Positions 21,479 to 57,226 are shown, counted from the stretch's first letter. The stretch is DNA of 64,000 nucleotides from Lamellibrachia satsuma (GCA_033239005.1 BSQZ01000001.1:5567501-5631500), one strand, 5' to 3'. Numbers and translations are program-made. The notes: generated from the letters alone by a model not told the origin.

Positions 21479-22370
21479 ATGGCCTCTCACGACTCGGGTG
21501 GACCTATATAATTATTGATACCTGGATCGGGATACGATTACCTGGATCTCACCAACACGATGCTACACGTACAAGCGAATGTGATCTGGTCCGACCTCGA
21601 CTTGATCGACCCCGTGGGTCCATTGAACAACTGGCTGCAACCGCTCTTCAGTCAAGTCGACGTCTACCTGAACGGCACGCTCGTGACCATTTCGACCAAC
21701 ACGTATCCGTATCGCGCCTACGTAGAGACGCTGCTGAGTTACAGCGACGAAGCCAAGTCCACGCAACTATCGAGTCAGCTGTGGCACAAGGATACGGCCA
21801 CTCACGTGGATGCTGTTAATATCAACGACGTTGTCGCGGCTAATGCAGGGTTCGTGGCTCGACGAGCACACATCGTCCGGAGTCGTGTCGTCGACATAAC
21901 GGGTCTTCTCCACGTGAATCTGTTCCTGCAGGATAAATCTTGATCAACGGCGTCGGTGTCAAGATATGCCTGGTTCGCAGCAAGAACGCGTTCGTGAATC
22001 CGTTTCATGCCAAAAACAACGACATCAACTTCTTCGCCGTGTACATAGACGGCCGACAGATACCCTCCAAACCTTTCCAACAGAATTTCGATGACAACCT
22101 GTTCTACCTCAGCCTGTTCACATCGACCGGTAAGGTGTGGCAGGACGAAGGGAACGGACTATCTCGCAGCGATTTCCGACACGGCTACACCTTCTTCGGA
22201 CGCTCGTCGCCTGTGATGGCGCCTACTTCCAATTGGAGCTAAAGGGCAACCTGCTCATAGAGATGCATTTCTGTGATGCACTTCTGACCACTGTGAACGT
22301 CATAGTCTACGCCGAATTCGAGTTTGTGCTGGAAATAGACAAGAGCCACAACATCATCTACGACTACTAA
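21479..22370 (+). pseudogene. Polinton-like major capsid protein (double jelly-roll type)
   Basis: ATG at 21479 is followed by a TAA at 21509, then a long frame to 21943 with GSGYDYLDLTNTMLHVQ, NNWLQPLFSQVDVYLNG and YPYRAYVETLLSYSDEAKS. The sequence continues in another frame at 21945-22240 (GVGVKICLVRSKNAFV, INFFAVYIDGRQI) and a third to 22370 (NLLIEMHFCDALL, ending NIIYDY). Two frameshifts and an early stop inactivate it. The motifs match the capsid protein family often annotated in invertebrate genomes as F54H12.2-like. The part before YDYLDL is shorter than usual, which suggests a 5' deletion. Confidence 0.78.
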
Positions 22371-22404
22371 GAAGGACATCCTGCAGATTGCCAGATTACT
22401 AGCA

Positions 22405-22591
22405 ATGGACTCGTGCACCAAGTCGATTTTTCACGGTGTCGTACACGGACTGCCTACGACGTTCGATGCTTTATCGGTCGCCTTCATGTGCAACACTGAC
22501 GACGGCGACGAACCGGGCGAACATTGGATAGCGCTGTACCTGGATGCTGATGGACACGGCGATTACTTCTGTTAGTATGGCGTGCCACCAC
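22405..22591 (+). pseudogene. Adenain-like cysteine protease, N-terminal remnant
   Basis: ATG at 22405 opens a frame with VHGLPTTFDALSVAF and EPGEHWIALYLDADG. GEHW contains the His expected in the catalytic triad of adenain/Ulp1-type proteases. A TAG at 22573-22575 follows DYFC, and after YGVPP the gene is cut by a MITE at 22592. The catalytic Cys region is not seen beyond it. In intact elements this enzyme processes capsid proteins. Confidence 0.72.
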
Positions 22592-22711
22592 CCCTTTTGA
22601 AAATATACCATGGTAAATGCACGGTATACCATGGTGTTTTGAAACAGGTAAACCATGGTAAAAACCATGGTATACCACACTATGGAATACCATGGTATAT
22701 TTTCACAAGGG
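22592..22711. mobile_element. 120-bp palindromic MITE
   Basis: The left end CCCTTTTGAAAATATACC and the right end, read in reverse complement, CCCTTGTGAAAATATACC are near-perfect inverted repeats continuing into CATGGTA. The middle holds four more ACCATGGT or similar palindromes. The element interrupts the protease gene. No obvious target duplication is seen. Confidence 0.82.
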
Positions 22712-23562
22712 TGAGCCTCCGGAGCGGTGGTAAACACCCGTAAGTTACCCGGCCTCTTGTATCATGATTGATGTTGTTGCTCAATAAAATACGTGTGACT
22801 CATACAACAGCGTGTTTTTGTTCGTTTCTCATTAAGTCGTCAGGCAATAACACCCCCACCATCCCTTTGACCCCTCTTAATAGATGATGTCCACCCCTTA
22901 CGGCATAACGGATTACCTTTGATCCCTGTTAGAGGACTCCTTGACCATTCCTTTCGTCGGTAGGGAGCGCTGATTATGTTAATGTAGTGCTACAGTCGAC
23001 AGGGGCGCTGATGTCCAGTGAGCGATAATATTTCCCTATACGTTCACACAGGCAACATCACCAGGGTTTTCCCCAATGTTAATTTTTAGTTACCACCGAA
23101 CATAGACACACTTTTAATCCTATCCACTCATCTACTACTTGTGTTATTTATGTAAGGAAATGTTAATACTAAAAATCAGAAAATGGTTTAATTTAAGAAT
23201 GTTCATCTATATTCCAGAATACAAAGGCAGTCAGTAATGGGTTACAGCCATGCATTATGCGTCAGCTTCGCGTTGATGCATTCAGAAAGGCGGTCTTGGC
23301 GCAGCTCCCCCAGCATCAAGAATAAACCATGTGTCATCATCTCAGACAGTGATGACAGTTGACTATACTTGCTTGTTTAAATGTCATGTTGTAGCAATTT
23401 TTTTTTAATACATCATTATGCAGAGCCTTAATTGGTTTGGATCATTATACATGTCACTCTTCATAGTTCACATTTAAAAAAATCTAATTTACTAATGTTA
23501 TTTGAACTGTTCATTTGTGTTTAAGGAATAATGATGTCAGAAGGCTCATTTGAGATTAAACT
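22712..23562. other. No gene supported; possible end of the Polinton-like fragment
   Basis: GTGAGCCTCCGGAGCGGTGG may continue the element just after the MITE. An AATAAA occurs at about 22783. The rest is unique AT-rich sequence. Confidence 0.4.
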
Positions 23563-23690
23563 GCAGGGTTGAAAAAATCATGATTTCTTAAATAAAAATC
23601 AGATTTTAAATTTTTTAATCAGATTTGTTTTTATTTATTTGATTTATAATTTTTTTTATCTGACATAATGTTTATATTTATAAACTCTTT
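23563..23690 (+). mobile_element. Left end of a CAGGGTTG-type hAT MITE
   Basis: CAGGGTTGAAAAAATCATGA plus T-rich sequence with repeated GATTT resembles the start of the complete element at 33000-33361. No matching right end is seen nearby. Confidence 0.5.
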
Positions 23691-23974
23691 CAAACGTGTT
23701 CTATTCAAATTGATTTGGGTACTTGTCTTATCAGGGGGTACATGATTTTGGATTACCCTAGGATTCATTAGATCAATTAAATTTAGAGATAAATTATATT
23801 CAAAACTAAAACAAACACCTGTAGACTCAAAACTAATTTGCATACTTACAACATAATTCTTAGAAGAAATATTCAAATAACAAAGCAAATGCACTATCAA
23901 TCCAGTTTTGAAAAGTATAAACATGACATAAAACAGACATGGTATATTTCCCCCAAAAATAAAAAATAGCCGAA

Positions 23975-24945
23975 GTTATGCCCCTTCTTAAAAAGGGTGA
24001 TAAATCAATATTTTATAATTATCACCCAATTTTTATCCTACCAGCTATTTAAAAAATATAAAAGAAAACTATATTTGATCAAATACACAAATACTTTCAG
24101 TCCAAAAACCTATATTACAATAGCAAATACGGGTTTAGAAAAAAAAACATTCCACTGAACTGGCAACTCTGAAAATTATAGATAAATTTAACATGCCTAC
24201 AAACCTATACCTTGACTTATCAAAAGCTTTTGACACCATTGATCACAATATACTATTACAAATAATAAATTAAACTACTATGGACTAAACGGTGAAGTTA
24301 ATTGATCTATGTAGAAGTTATTTACTCAACCGTAAACAATATGTTGAATTTGAAAATATAAAATCTGAAGAAAGTGTTATCACTACTGGTGTTCCCTGGG
24401 GTCAACTTTGGGACCCCTCTTATTTACAATTTATATAAATGATATAGCTCTATCAAGTAACCTATTTAAATTTATAACTTAATTATGCTGATGAAAATAC
24501 CTTAACTAGTACACTAACAAGTTTTGAGGGTTCAGACATCAGATTCCAAAGTAATAATGTAAACATAGAACTCAATAAGACGAGTAACTGGATAAAAAAC
24601 AACAATTTTTCATTAAATGTCAAGAAAACTAAATTCATGATATTTCACATGCCTCAAAAGAAAATCGAAATCACATTATTGCAAACATCGATTGTGTTAG
24701 TGATTTTAATTTGTTGGGTATTACATAAAATAACCATTTAAACTGGCAGAGTCATTCAAATAAAGTAGCTAACAAAATAAATAAAATATTTGGAAATTTT
24801 AATAAACTTTAACACTTCTTTTTACAACAAAACATTATGTACGCATCCCTCATTCTTCCTCATATTAATTATGGTATTCCGTTATGGGGGTCACCAAGCA
24901 CATCGAGTTTATAGTTTGCAAAAAAGGGAATAAGAATAAATATAA
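23975..24945 (+). pseudogene. Heavily degraded LINE reverse transcriptase
   Basis: Recognisable RT pieces occur in order through several frames: STELATLKIIDKF, NLYLDLSKAFDTIDHNIL (catalytic Asp block), TTGVPWGQLWDP, NYADENTL (the YADD box with the second Asp changed to Glu), and NFSLNVKKTKFMIF. Many stops. The pattern fits the Jockey/L2 group. It lies just upstream of the GCLM first exon. Confidence 0.78.
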
Positions 24946-24959
24946 TTCTCATACAGGCA

Positions 24960-25104
24960 TTAGCAGTAGCGTTCGTAATGCACTCGCCACCGAGACGCTG
25001 TCAGATGAGCATTACTGTTTCGCGTAACCTGGCTAGTTGTCAAGGCAACAACTCTATCCGACAGGGGGCGAGAGAGGTCAGTTTCACGTATAGCACTGTT
25101 CAAG
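24960..25104 (+). promoter_or_regulatory. Presumed promoter and 5' UTR of the GCLM gene
   Basis: A short, GC-richer stretch with several CpGs sits between the degraded LINE and the ATG. No TATA box is visible. The context CAAGATGG gives A at -3 and G at +4 relative to the start... a good translation start. The transcription start cannot be placed. Confidence 0.35.
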
Positions 25105-48873
<23,769 letters not shown>

Positions 48874-49221
48874 CAGTGCCATTATTTAATATGTTAATAT
48901 GTACAGACAATTTTTTTTTACAAAATTGTTGTATTCCGTGGAGTTCATATTTATGCTGCACCATTTTGTGATGGTGGACTTTCCAGCAGGCACCATACTT
49001 AATTATTCTGCATTAAATTCTCTATTAAACCTAAATCCAAATATGAAGATAAATCATAGCTCTCAGGTACTTTTATTATTCAGATGTTTGTTAAAATGTC
49101 ACATTTCAGCCAGCATCTTAACATGAAATTCAACACGTGACTACATAAAAATACATTTAAAAGCATCTAAATTCACATAACATATTTAGATATGAAAATC
49201 GTTGCAGAGATTCAGTAAGTT

Positions 49222-49227
49222 AATAAA
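49222..49227 (+). terminator. GCLM: Candidate polyadenylation signal of GCLM
   Basis: AATAAA about 350 bp after the stop codon; the first such hexamer I see downstream. Confidence 0.35.
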
Positions 49228-49296
49228 TGTCATTGTTACCAACATGTTCAGAAGATAATTATGGGATTTGCTGTAAAGCTGCATCACAGCTGCAGG

Positions 49297-49521
49297 CAAT
49301 GCATATATATTGTACAACACCTACAAAACAATGCATACACATTGTACAAGACATATGAAACAATGTATACATACTGTACAAGAACTACAAAACAATGCAT
49401 ACATATTGTACAAGAACTACAAAACAATGCATACATATTGTACAAGAACTACAAAACAATGTATGCATGGACAATAACTATAAGACAATGTATACATCTT
49501 GGACAAGAACTACAAGACAAT
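49297..49521. repeat. Minisatellite, about 32-33 bp unit, six to seven copies
   Basis: TTGTACAAGAACTACAAAAC plus AATGCATACATA, shortly after the GCLM terminal exon. Confidence 0.92.
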
Positions 49522-49529
49522 AATAAAGC

Positions 49530-50754
49530 ATATTTACAAGTTGACAATGACTGACAAAGAACACCATGGGATGAATTCAAGATTCTGGCAGAAGATGAAC
49601 ATAAGACGGACAGCATCCAAGAGGCGCTCTCTGTGCATCAAATGTGTGAACACAATGACCTCTGCGATGAGAGCTGATGTCATATCTAACTATAATCGAG
49701 CTAGCATATGTTTGTATGTGGTTATGTTAACGTTTTCCTCCTAGACGGCTTGCACATCAGGCGCCAAACTTTTAGGGAATAATCTACAACCCCACGAATG
49801 AAACGTAGTGCTTTTATATGAAACTACATTCTTTACTTTTGCACATCTGAAGATCATTTGTCAAATACCGAGTAAACAACATCAGTAGGAGTATGTATAT
49901 TGTACACAGAAATATCAGACTAATGTATGGGCACAAGCAGAGAGCAAATACAGGCCATTCAATCGATTCCCAGTTTAAATTCATAAAAGCAGACATAGAT
50001 GTTTATTTCTGGTACAACACTGAAAATGTGGGGCTACATTGGCATGAAAGAAACTGATTGACTAATTAATCAGCCTGTCGAGACATAATTGTTATATCAA
50101 CCATTTGTATTATTGGTTGACGCACCCATACAAACATAGAAACTGCACTTTGTCCCAATTGTTGTATCAACCAATCAGATGTGCTAAACAATCTCATAGG
50201 GCAAATATAGCTCACATTAATGTTTCAAATTGAAAATGCATGGACTATCTGCCATCAGTTAATATAATATCTAATATACATGACACTTTAAATAACACAA
50301 TCCTGGGTTATATCAGACTACAACTTGTGTATACTGGTGAAATGTAGTTTATCTGATGTAAAACTAAAATAATCATAAAATGTAAATATTCTTTGGGGTA
50401 TCTACCATATCTAGTATTTACAGAAACCAACCATGATAAAAGAGAGAAAAAAAATCTTTCTCATGTTGTCATTGGGTTAAAAGTTCACAGAAAGAGGGGA
50501 TTTTTATGTCTCAATGACACTCAAAGTCATTAGTAACATCATGTTTGGAAGTAACAAGACACAAACTCTAAGACTCGTTGTATAATATCTGTGTGTATAA
50601 CACTGTATATAGGCCAAATTATCATCCCAAGTGTAATTAACTCGGTTTGCTGAATAATATATGTGTGTATATAGGCCCAAGTATCATCCCAAGCGTAATT
50701 AACTCAGTTTGCTGGGAGCAAACCTAGATTACAAATGAGGGACGCTAAAGGCCA
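49530..50754. other. No gene supported
   Basis: AT-rich. A short segment near 50600-50710 contains a duplicated TATAGGCC...ATCATCCCAAG phrase. Confidence 0.45.
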
Positions 50755-50989
50755 CTACAGGGCAGTTTCGCTCCTCAGACACAACATTTCGAAAACTCTT
50801 TCGCACGTGTTACGACGGTTGGCGTTTTGTCGACATGTCAGTTCTGTGTTGGTACATCCACGCCACTGTGCGCCACATGCCAGGTCTGTGTTGTGACCTC
50901 TGGGTGTGACACTGGGTCCTTTGTGGTTGTCAGGATGAGGACCGTGTACTAAGGGTGGGTCTACTCCTCTTGCAGCGATGTACTCACGT
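50755..50989 (-). CDS. Candidate terminal exon of an unidentified gene
   Basis: On the minus strand an acceptor-like TTGTCTCTGTGTAG precedes a 235-bp open stretch beginning, after one split-codon base, REYIAARGVDPPLVHGPHPD and ending ERVFEMLCLRSETAL before TAG. It is GC-richer than its surroundings and holds five Cys residues (DLACGAQ, WRGCTN, LTCRQN, NTCERV, EMLCLR). I do not recognise the family. It could be the last exon of a gene whose other exons lie to the right, or a chance frame in an old element. Confidence 0.35.
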
Positions 50990-51371
50990 CTACACAGAGA
51001 CAAGAACAGAACCATTTGAATTTCTTAATGGTACAAAGTCAATCTGTTCTAACATCTTGTCTTTAATGCGTTTAATGAACCACAAACTTTTAATATCATT
51101 TGACGGTTGCCTGTTTATGAATATCGACTTTGCCATACAGCAAAACTAGCCTATAATAGGCGGACAAGGGCGGACTGGATTATATAGATAGCACTCGGAG
51201 GAGCAATGCTAGTAAAATCTTCCTTATTACAAACAAGAAATAACTTTCTGTATCATAGGAACATTGAAGTGTACTAAATAACTGAAATAACAACATGACT
51301 ACCTGGTCTACCCAGGTCCGTTCATGCAATAAGTAAACAGGTGATTCAACTCGAATGACACAAACTATTTC

Positions 51372-51690
51372 TGTGTTTTGGGGCTGCCTTCTTTTTGGAA
51401 AACAGCATATAGCCAAATATACGTAGAAATAACTAATAGTGAGAAAACAAATGAGAAAATGTGCATGGATAAAGTATTCAGCAGAATGAAAAGAATTTGT
51501 TTCGAAGAAGGTCCTAGCCCCAAAATTCCTATGAAAGTCTCATGTATTGGTTTTTTAGCATTTAATTTTCCTGATTTACTCATCTGGGCCGTTGCTGCGT
51601 TGAATAAAAACAACAGAAGTTGCAGCAGCCAAACAATATACTTCAGTGTTTGTAAGTTTACAACATAAAGGACATTGTGATGAATTGCCC
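51372..51690 (-). other. Minus-strand open frame with two hydrophobic segments
   Basis: The frame contains YIVWLLQLLLFLFNAATA, then KKPIHETFIGILGLGPSSK, a longer hydrophobic stretch ILFILLNTLSMHIFSFVFSL and a charged end VFQKEGSPKTQK. No good Met lies upstream within the open stretch. It may be a membrane-protein exon or chance. Confidence 0.22.
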
Positions 51691-52679
51691 CAAATTAGAC
51701 ATTACTGCTTTGATATACAATCTAATATGACAAGTAAGCCTCACAAAGAATAAATTAACTAATAGATTGTATTGCAATAGATGCATGCGCCTTGTTTCCC
51801 ATCCTTTATCATTGTCAGCCATGATGCATTTTAGGAAAATACAAAAACCGCAACTTTTTCAATTCTAAATATAGCACCAATGCAACAACTTTTAAATTAC
51901 TTTACTGTTGCGTTGGGTATCTCATATTTGTTTACCATTATGTAACATAATATGTGTAAATTAAATAAAGCTTCTCTAAAAAAATGTAATTTTTTGCATT
52001 GTGTATGTCTATGGTTTATCAGTTCACATACTTTTGTTTTGATTGATAATTGAAATTAATACTATGTAATTGGCCCAAAGTCTGGTCATGCACATGTTAT
52101 TGCATTACATCTGCTAAAACAATGCCTTTAATTACATACAACATGCTGGTGATATCTACACTGAGTGTTCACCCACATGCAATACCTCGGCTAGCCACGT
52201 GGACCATGACGAAGGGATGCGTTAGGTCCTCTTGCCAGCAGTTCCCAGGTATTCTGTCTGGCATATGGTCCCACACGATTACTTGGATCTGGACCCTTTA
52301 CATAGTTGCAGTCTTGCCCCAATGCGTACCCGCAACAAGTGCTGTAAGCGAGACCCACACCTGTCAACTGTCACGCATAAGCCATGACACTCATGGTTTT
52401 GTATTAAATGTCAAGGTCTCACAGCATAGGTCTGAAATTTCATGCATACTTTCATAATCTTTAGCAATGCAAACTATGAAACAAGCGAAGGCCTCGGTTA
52501 ATTTTGCCAGTAATATCTGACTTTCACCGAATAGCTTCTGAAACGCAGCCAGTGATTGATCAATAGCTGAGCATCAACCAATTAGATTTCCTGTTGAAAG
52601 CAATGTAAGTACTTGTTAAAGATGAGTTTTACTTTACTTTTTGAATAAAAAGTGTCTTCACAGATCTCCAAGTGGTCTT

Positions 52680-53094
52680 GACACTGAGGTCCATGGGCTG
52701 GGGACCTGACATTCACTGAGGTCCAGGGGCTGGGGACCTGACATTCACTGAAGTCCATGGGCTGGAGACTTGACATTCACTGAGGTCCAGGTGCTGGGGA
52801 CATGACATTCACTGAAGTCCATGGGCTGGGGACTTGACATTCACTGAGGTCCAGGGGCTGGGGACTTGACATTCACTGAAGTCCATGGGCTGGGGACTTG
52901 ACATTCACTGAGGTCCAGGGGCGGGGGACTTGACATTCACTGAGGTCCATGGGCTGGAGACTTGACATTCACCGAGGTCCATGGGCTGGGGACTTGACAT
53001 TCACTGAGGTCCAGGGGCTGGGGACTCGACATTCACCGAGGTTCATGGGCTGGAGACTTGACATTCACTGAGGTCCATGGGCTGGAGGATTTTG
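52680..53094. repeat. Minisatellite, about 32 bp unit, 13 copies
   Basis: TTCACTGAGGTCCATGGGCT plus GGGGACTTGACA, with AGGGGC/ATGGGC alternation. Confidence 0.95.
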
Positions 53095-53536
53095 CAGCCT
53101 ACTGCCACTGGCTGGGAACATTTCTTATGCCTAACAGTTGACAGCTATGGGTAACCACAGGTAACAAGCCAAACAAAACATGCAATAAATCACAAAACAT
53201 GAATTAATAGCAAAACATCAACACTCTAAAGCCCCACACGATTCACACAGATAGTACAAGATAACTCATTATTTCCTACTGTGCGTGCAGCAAACTTGAT
53301 TGCTCATTAAGAATATTCCTATTTCACCTGAGTTTTTCTTACTTTACCTGAGTCTTCCCATGACATGACTTCCCAAAAATCCCAAGTCAAATGCCATCCA
53401 GATAAAAAACCCATCCTAAATTTGAAAATGGTCACAAGTCCTCTCCTGGAATAGAGTAATGTGATATAGAATAAATATTAGGAAATTACATGTACAATAG
53501 TAACAATATATTAATATTTTAAATGGTCAATAATTG

Positions 53537-53726
53537 CATTTATTGGAATGGAAGCAAAGTTAGTGTCAGTGGCCATTTATTGGAATGGAAGCCAAATCAG
53601 TGGCAGTGGCCATTTATTGGAATGGAAGCCAAGTTAGTGTCAGTGGCCATTTATTGGAATGGAAGCCAAGTCAGTGTCAGTGGCCATTTATTGGAATGGA
53701 AGCCAAGTCAGTGTCAGTGGCCATTT
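53537..53726. repeat. Minisatellite, 37 bp unit, five copies
   Basis: GTGTCAGTGGCCATTTATTG plus GAATGGAAGCCAAGTCA; nearly identical copies. Confidence 0.95.
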
Positions 53727-53739
53727 CAGTAACATAAAA

Positions 53740-54341
53740 ATAGATCAGCTATGAATAATTGTGAAAAAGCAATTAAAATTACTTTCAATTCATGACATTT
53801 TTGCACACACTGGTTATTAAAAGTTTGACCAGGAGGGCTTTTGACTGGGAGGTGTTTTGACCTGGAACCCCCACAACATGCACCAGGATTAAATTACTTA
53901 ATGGCTAATGCCACTTATCTTTGTCTTCAACTGCAAGTGTTCCCTATGACATGATGATCTGTTGATCTTAAATGAGCTCGGAAGAATATTAAATCAAAGC
54001 ATGAAATTATTGAATCACTGCCTTGTAAATACTTGTTGAATTATTATTCACAACAGTCATTTCACTCTCACTTGCTTTGACTTTCTTATGTATCTCATTT
54101 TTCTGTGACAATTCACTGACATTTAATTTCCACATCTTGTCACTTTCTTTCATGATTGTCTTTGAACTTATTTCCATCATTATTATAGCGGCCATGTTTC
54201 TGAGACAACATTTGTGCTTTTTGGCCTTATGACTTCATGTGACATTATTTCCTACATTCTCCTCAACAACGAACATTTAAAGGAAATGTACAACGATTTC
54301 CCATAGTTAACTGAACAACTGTTTTACAGGATATTGTATCA
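53740..54341. other. No gene supported
   Basis: AT-rich unique sequence; the minus frame 54007-54195 has no recognisable feature. Confidence 0.45.
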
Positions 54342-54890
54342 CTGAATTAACTACCAGGTAGTACTTATAACATCTTGGTTGGTGAATTAACTACCAGGTA
54401 GTACTTATAACATCTTTGTTGGTGAATTAACTACCAGGTAGTACTTATAACATCTTGGTTGGTGAATTAACTACCAGGTAGTACTTATAACATCTTGGTT
54501 GGTGAATTAACTACCAGGTAGTACTTATAACATCTTGGTTGGTGAATTAACTACCAGGTAGTACTTATAACATCTTGGTTGGTGAATTAACTACCAGGTA
54601 GTACTTATAACATCTTGGTTGGTGAATTAACTACCAGGTAGTACTTATAACATCTTGGTTGGTGAATTAACTACCAGGTAGTACTTATAACATCTTGGTT
54701 GGTGAATTAACTACCAGGTAGTACTTATAACATCTTGGTTGGTGAATTAACTACCAGGTAGTACTTATAACATCTTGGTTGGTGAATTAACTACCAGGTA
54801 GTACTTATAACATCTTGGTTGGTGAATTAACTACCAGGTAGTACTTATAACATCTTGGTTGGTGAATTAACTACCAGGTTGGTGAATTAA
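54342..54890. repeat. Highly homogeneous 40-bp array, about 13.5 copies
   Basis: GGTGAATTAACTACCAGGTA plus GTACTTATAACATCTTGGTT. Essentially one substitution in the whole array. Each unit holds a 13-bp palindrome, ACTACCAGGTAGT. Confidence 0.97.
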
Positions 54891-55059
54891 CTACCTTCTT
54901 GGATGGTGAAAATAATAATATCCACACAAAAAGTTACCATCGTGATCCTATATTTTGGAAAATAAAGATTTAGCAATGAATTATAACATAATATTATAAC
55001 AGAGACTGCTTTACTGCAATTCGAGCCGACCATTAAATCTTCATCTTAGAAAGCGAAAT

Positions 55060-55470
55060 ATATTAATTTATTTACTGGTCTGTCAAATATTTTCATTTAT
55101 TTACTGGTCTGTCAAATATATTAATTTATTTACTGGTCTGTCAAACATATTTATTTATTTACTGGTCTGTCAAACATATTAATTTATTTTCTGGTCTGTC
55201 AAACATATTAATTTATTTACTGGTCTGTCAAGTATATTAATTTATTTACTGGTTTGTCAAATCTATTCATTTATTTACTGGTCTGTACAATACATTCATC
55301 TATTTACTGGCCTGTTAAATATATTAATTTATTTACTGGTCTGTGGAATCTATTAATTTATTTACTGGTCTGTCAAATCTATTAATTTATTTACTGGTAT
55401 GTGGAATCTATTCATTTATTTACTGGTCTGTCAAATATATTCGTATATTTACTGGTCTGTCAAATTCCCA
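55060..55470. repeat. Minisatellite, 29 bp unit, about 14 copies
   Basis: TTTATTTACTGGTCTGTCAA plus ATATATTAA, moderately diverged. Confidence 0.94.
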
Positions 55471-55507
55471 TTTTATGCAATTTTTGACAGTGAATATTGG
55501 TGGTGTG

Positions 55508-56236
55508 CGATATTACAAGTATACTGGTATATCGCGATATTACCAGTATACCAGTATATCACAATATTACCAGTATACTGGTATATCTCAATATTACCAG
55601 TATACCGGTATATCACAATATTACCGTTATGTCGTGATATTACCGGTATATTACCGGTATATCAGTAAGCCAGTATATCACAATATTACCAGTATACCGG
55701 TATATCGCAATATTACTTATTAGTATGCTGGTATATCACGATATTACCAGTATATCGCAATATTACCAGTAAACCGGTATATCGCGATATACCGGTATAT
55801 CGCGACATTACCAGTAAGCTGGTATATGACAACATTACCAGTATGCCGGTATATCACGATATTACCAGTACGCCGGTATATTGCGATATTATATTGTATA
55901 TTGCAATATTACTAGTATGTCAGTGTATCGCAATATTACCGGTATATCACGATATTACTTGTATATCACAATATTACCAGTATGCCGGTATATTGTGATA
56001 TTACCAGTATGCTGGTATATCGCAATATTACCAGTATGCCACTATGTCGAGTTATTACCAGTATGCTGGTATATAGCGATATTACCAGCATATCGCGATA
56101 TTACCAGTAAGCCGGTATATCGCGATATTACCAGTATACTGGTATATTGCGATATTACCAGTATGCCGGTATATTGCGATATTACCAGTATGGCAGTATA
56201 TCGCGATATTACCAGTATGCCAGTATATCACGCTAT
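55508..56236. repeat. Palindrome-rich array, about 27 bp unit
   Basis: ATTACCAGTATGCCGGTATA plus TCGCGAT. Many units contain TACCGGTA-like and ATATCGCGATAT palindromes. Copies are moderately diverged. Confidence 0.93.
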
Positions 56237-56239
56237 TTT

Positions 56240-56880
56240 TTCTCCGCAATATATATATCGCGATGCGCCTTCGAAGTACCAGTATATACCATTTTTTGCG
56301 GCATTTCCAACTTGTCAAAATTGATAGACCCAGATCCACTCACTAATCTTTCTTATGATTATTTGTTCATGGTTCAGGATTGACTCATTTATTCTCAGTG
56401 TTTAAGTTCATTTATATATCGGAAATAATGTCTGTGCATTTAATCATTTTCTTAATGCTATGCATATAATTAAACAATCTTTGTATTTTCCATATTTACA
56501 ACTCCGCTTAACTATGTTTAAAATCACCAAACATTACTTCTACAGATTGAGACAGTTGTTTAGTCAATATTTGATATAAATATCAGTCAGGCATGTTAAA
56601 ATACAATTATTAACACAACAGGTTAAGTCATCTTATATCTTAACCAAAACAACCACAATGCCCAACCCTAGTAAATAAACCACAGCAAACTAAAACATAA
56701 CGTACAACATTGTTAATTTAAATGTCTTTTTAGATTGGAAAATTAAGAGAATCTTAAAACCCCAACTAACAACAACTGTAGCTGTGTATCAGTTAACCAA
56801 AGAAAATCATTGCACGTTCCCTTTAAATGAAACTATAGAATATAATAGAAACCTGAAAGACAGTGTCAATCATGTAACCA
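56240..56880. other. No gene supported
   Basis: AT-rich unique sequence. Confidence 0.45.
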
Positions 56881-56883
56881 AAG

Positions 56884-57226
56884 TTACGTGGACAACAACA
56901 ACATCACATTCAGAGAGACTGGGGTGCATTAGCCACTCAAACAGTTATAAAGTTACATGGACAACAACAACATCACATTCAGAGAGACTGGGGTGCATTA
57001 GCCACTCAAACAGTTATAAAGTTACGTGGACAACAACAACATCACATTCAGAGAGACTGGGGTGCATTAGCCACTCAAACAGTTATAAAGTTACGTGGAC
57101 AACAACAACATCACATTAAGAGAGACTGGGGTGCATTAGCCACTCAAACAGTTATAAAGTTATGTGGACAACAACAACATCACATTCAGAGAGACTGGGG
57201 TGCATTAGCCACTCAAACAGTTATAA
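56884..57226. repeat. 69-bp tandem repeat, five copies
   Basis: GTTACGTGGACAACAACAAC ... CTCAAACAGTTATAAA. 69 is a multiple of 3, so the plus frame stays open through four copies; no start or splice context makes it a gene. Confidence 0.96.

Larger units (their letters stand above)
19829..22591 (+). mobile_element. Decayed Polinton/Maverick-like (adintovirus-like) module
   Basis: Six degraded genes of this class of large DNA element lie head to tail on the plus strand: integrase with chromodomain, small membrane protein, a further capsid-module protein, minor capsid protein, major capsid protein and the start of an adenain-type cysteine protease. The block is visibly GC-richer than its surroundings. 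No protein-primed DNA polymerase, packaging ATPase or terminal inverted repeat is seen, so this is an internal fragment. All genes carry stops, frameshifts or deletions. Confidence 0.82.

Noticed and set aside
56884..57119. 111-codon plus-strand ORF
   Set aside because: 69-bp repeat with no stop in one frame; no start context or splice signals.
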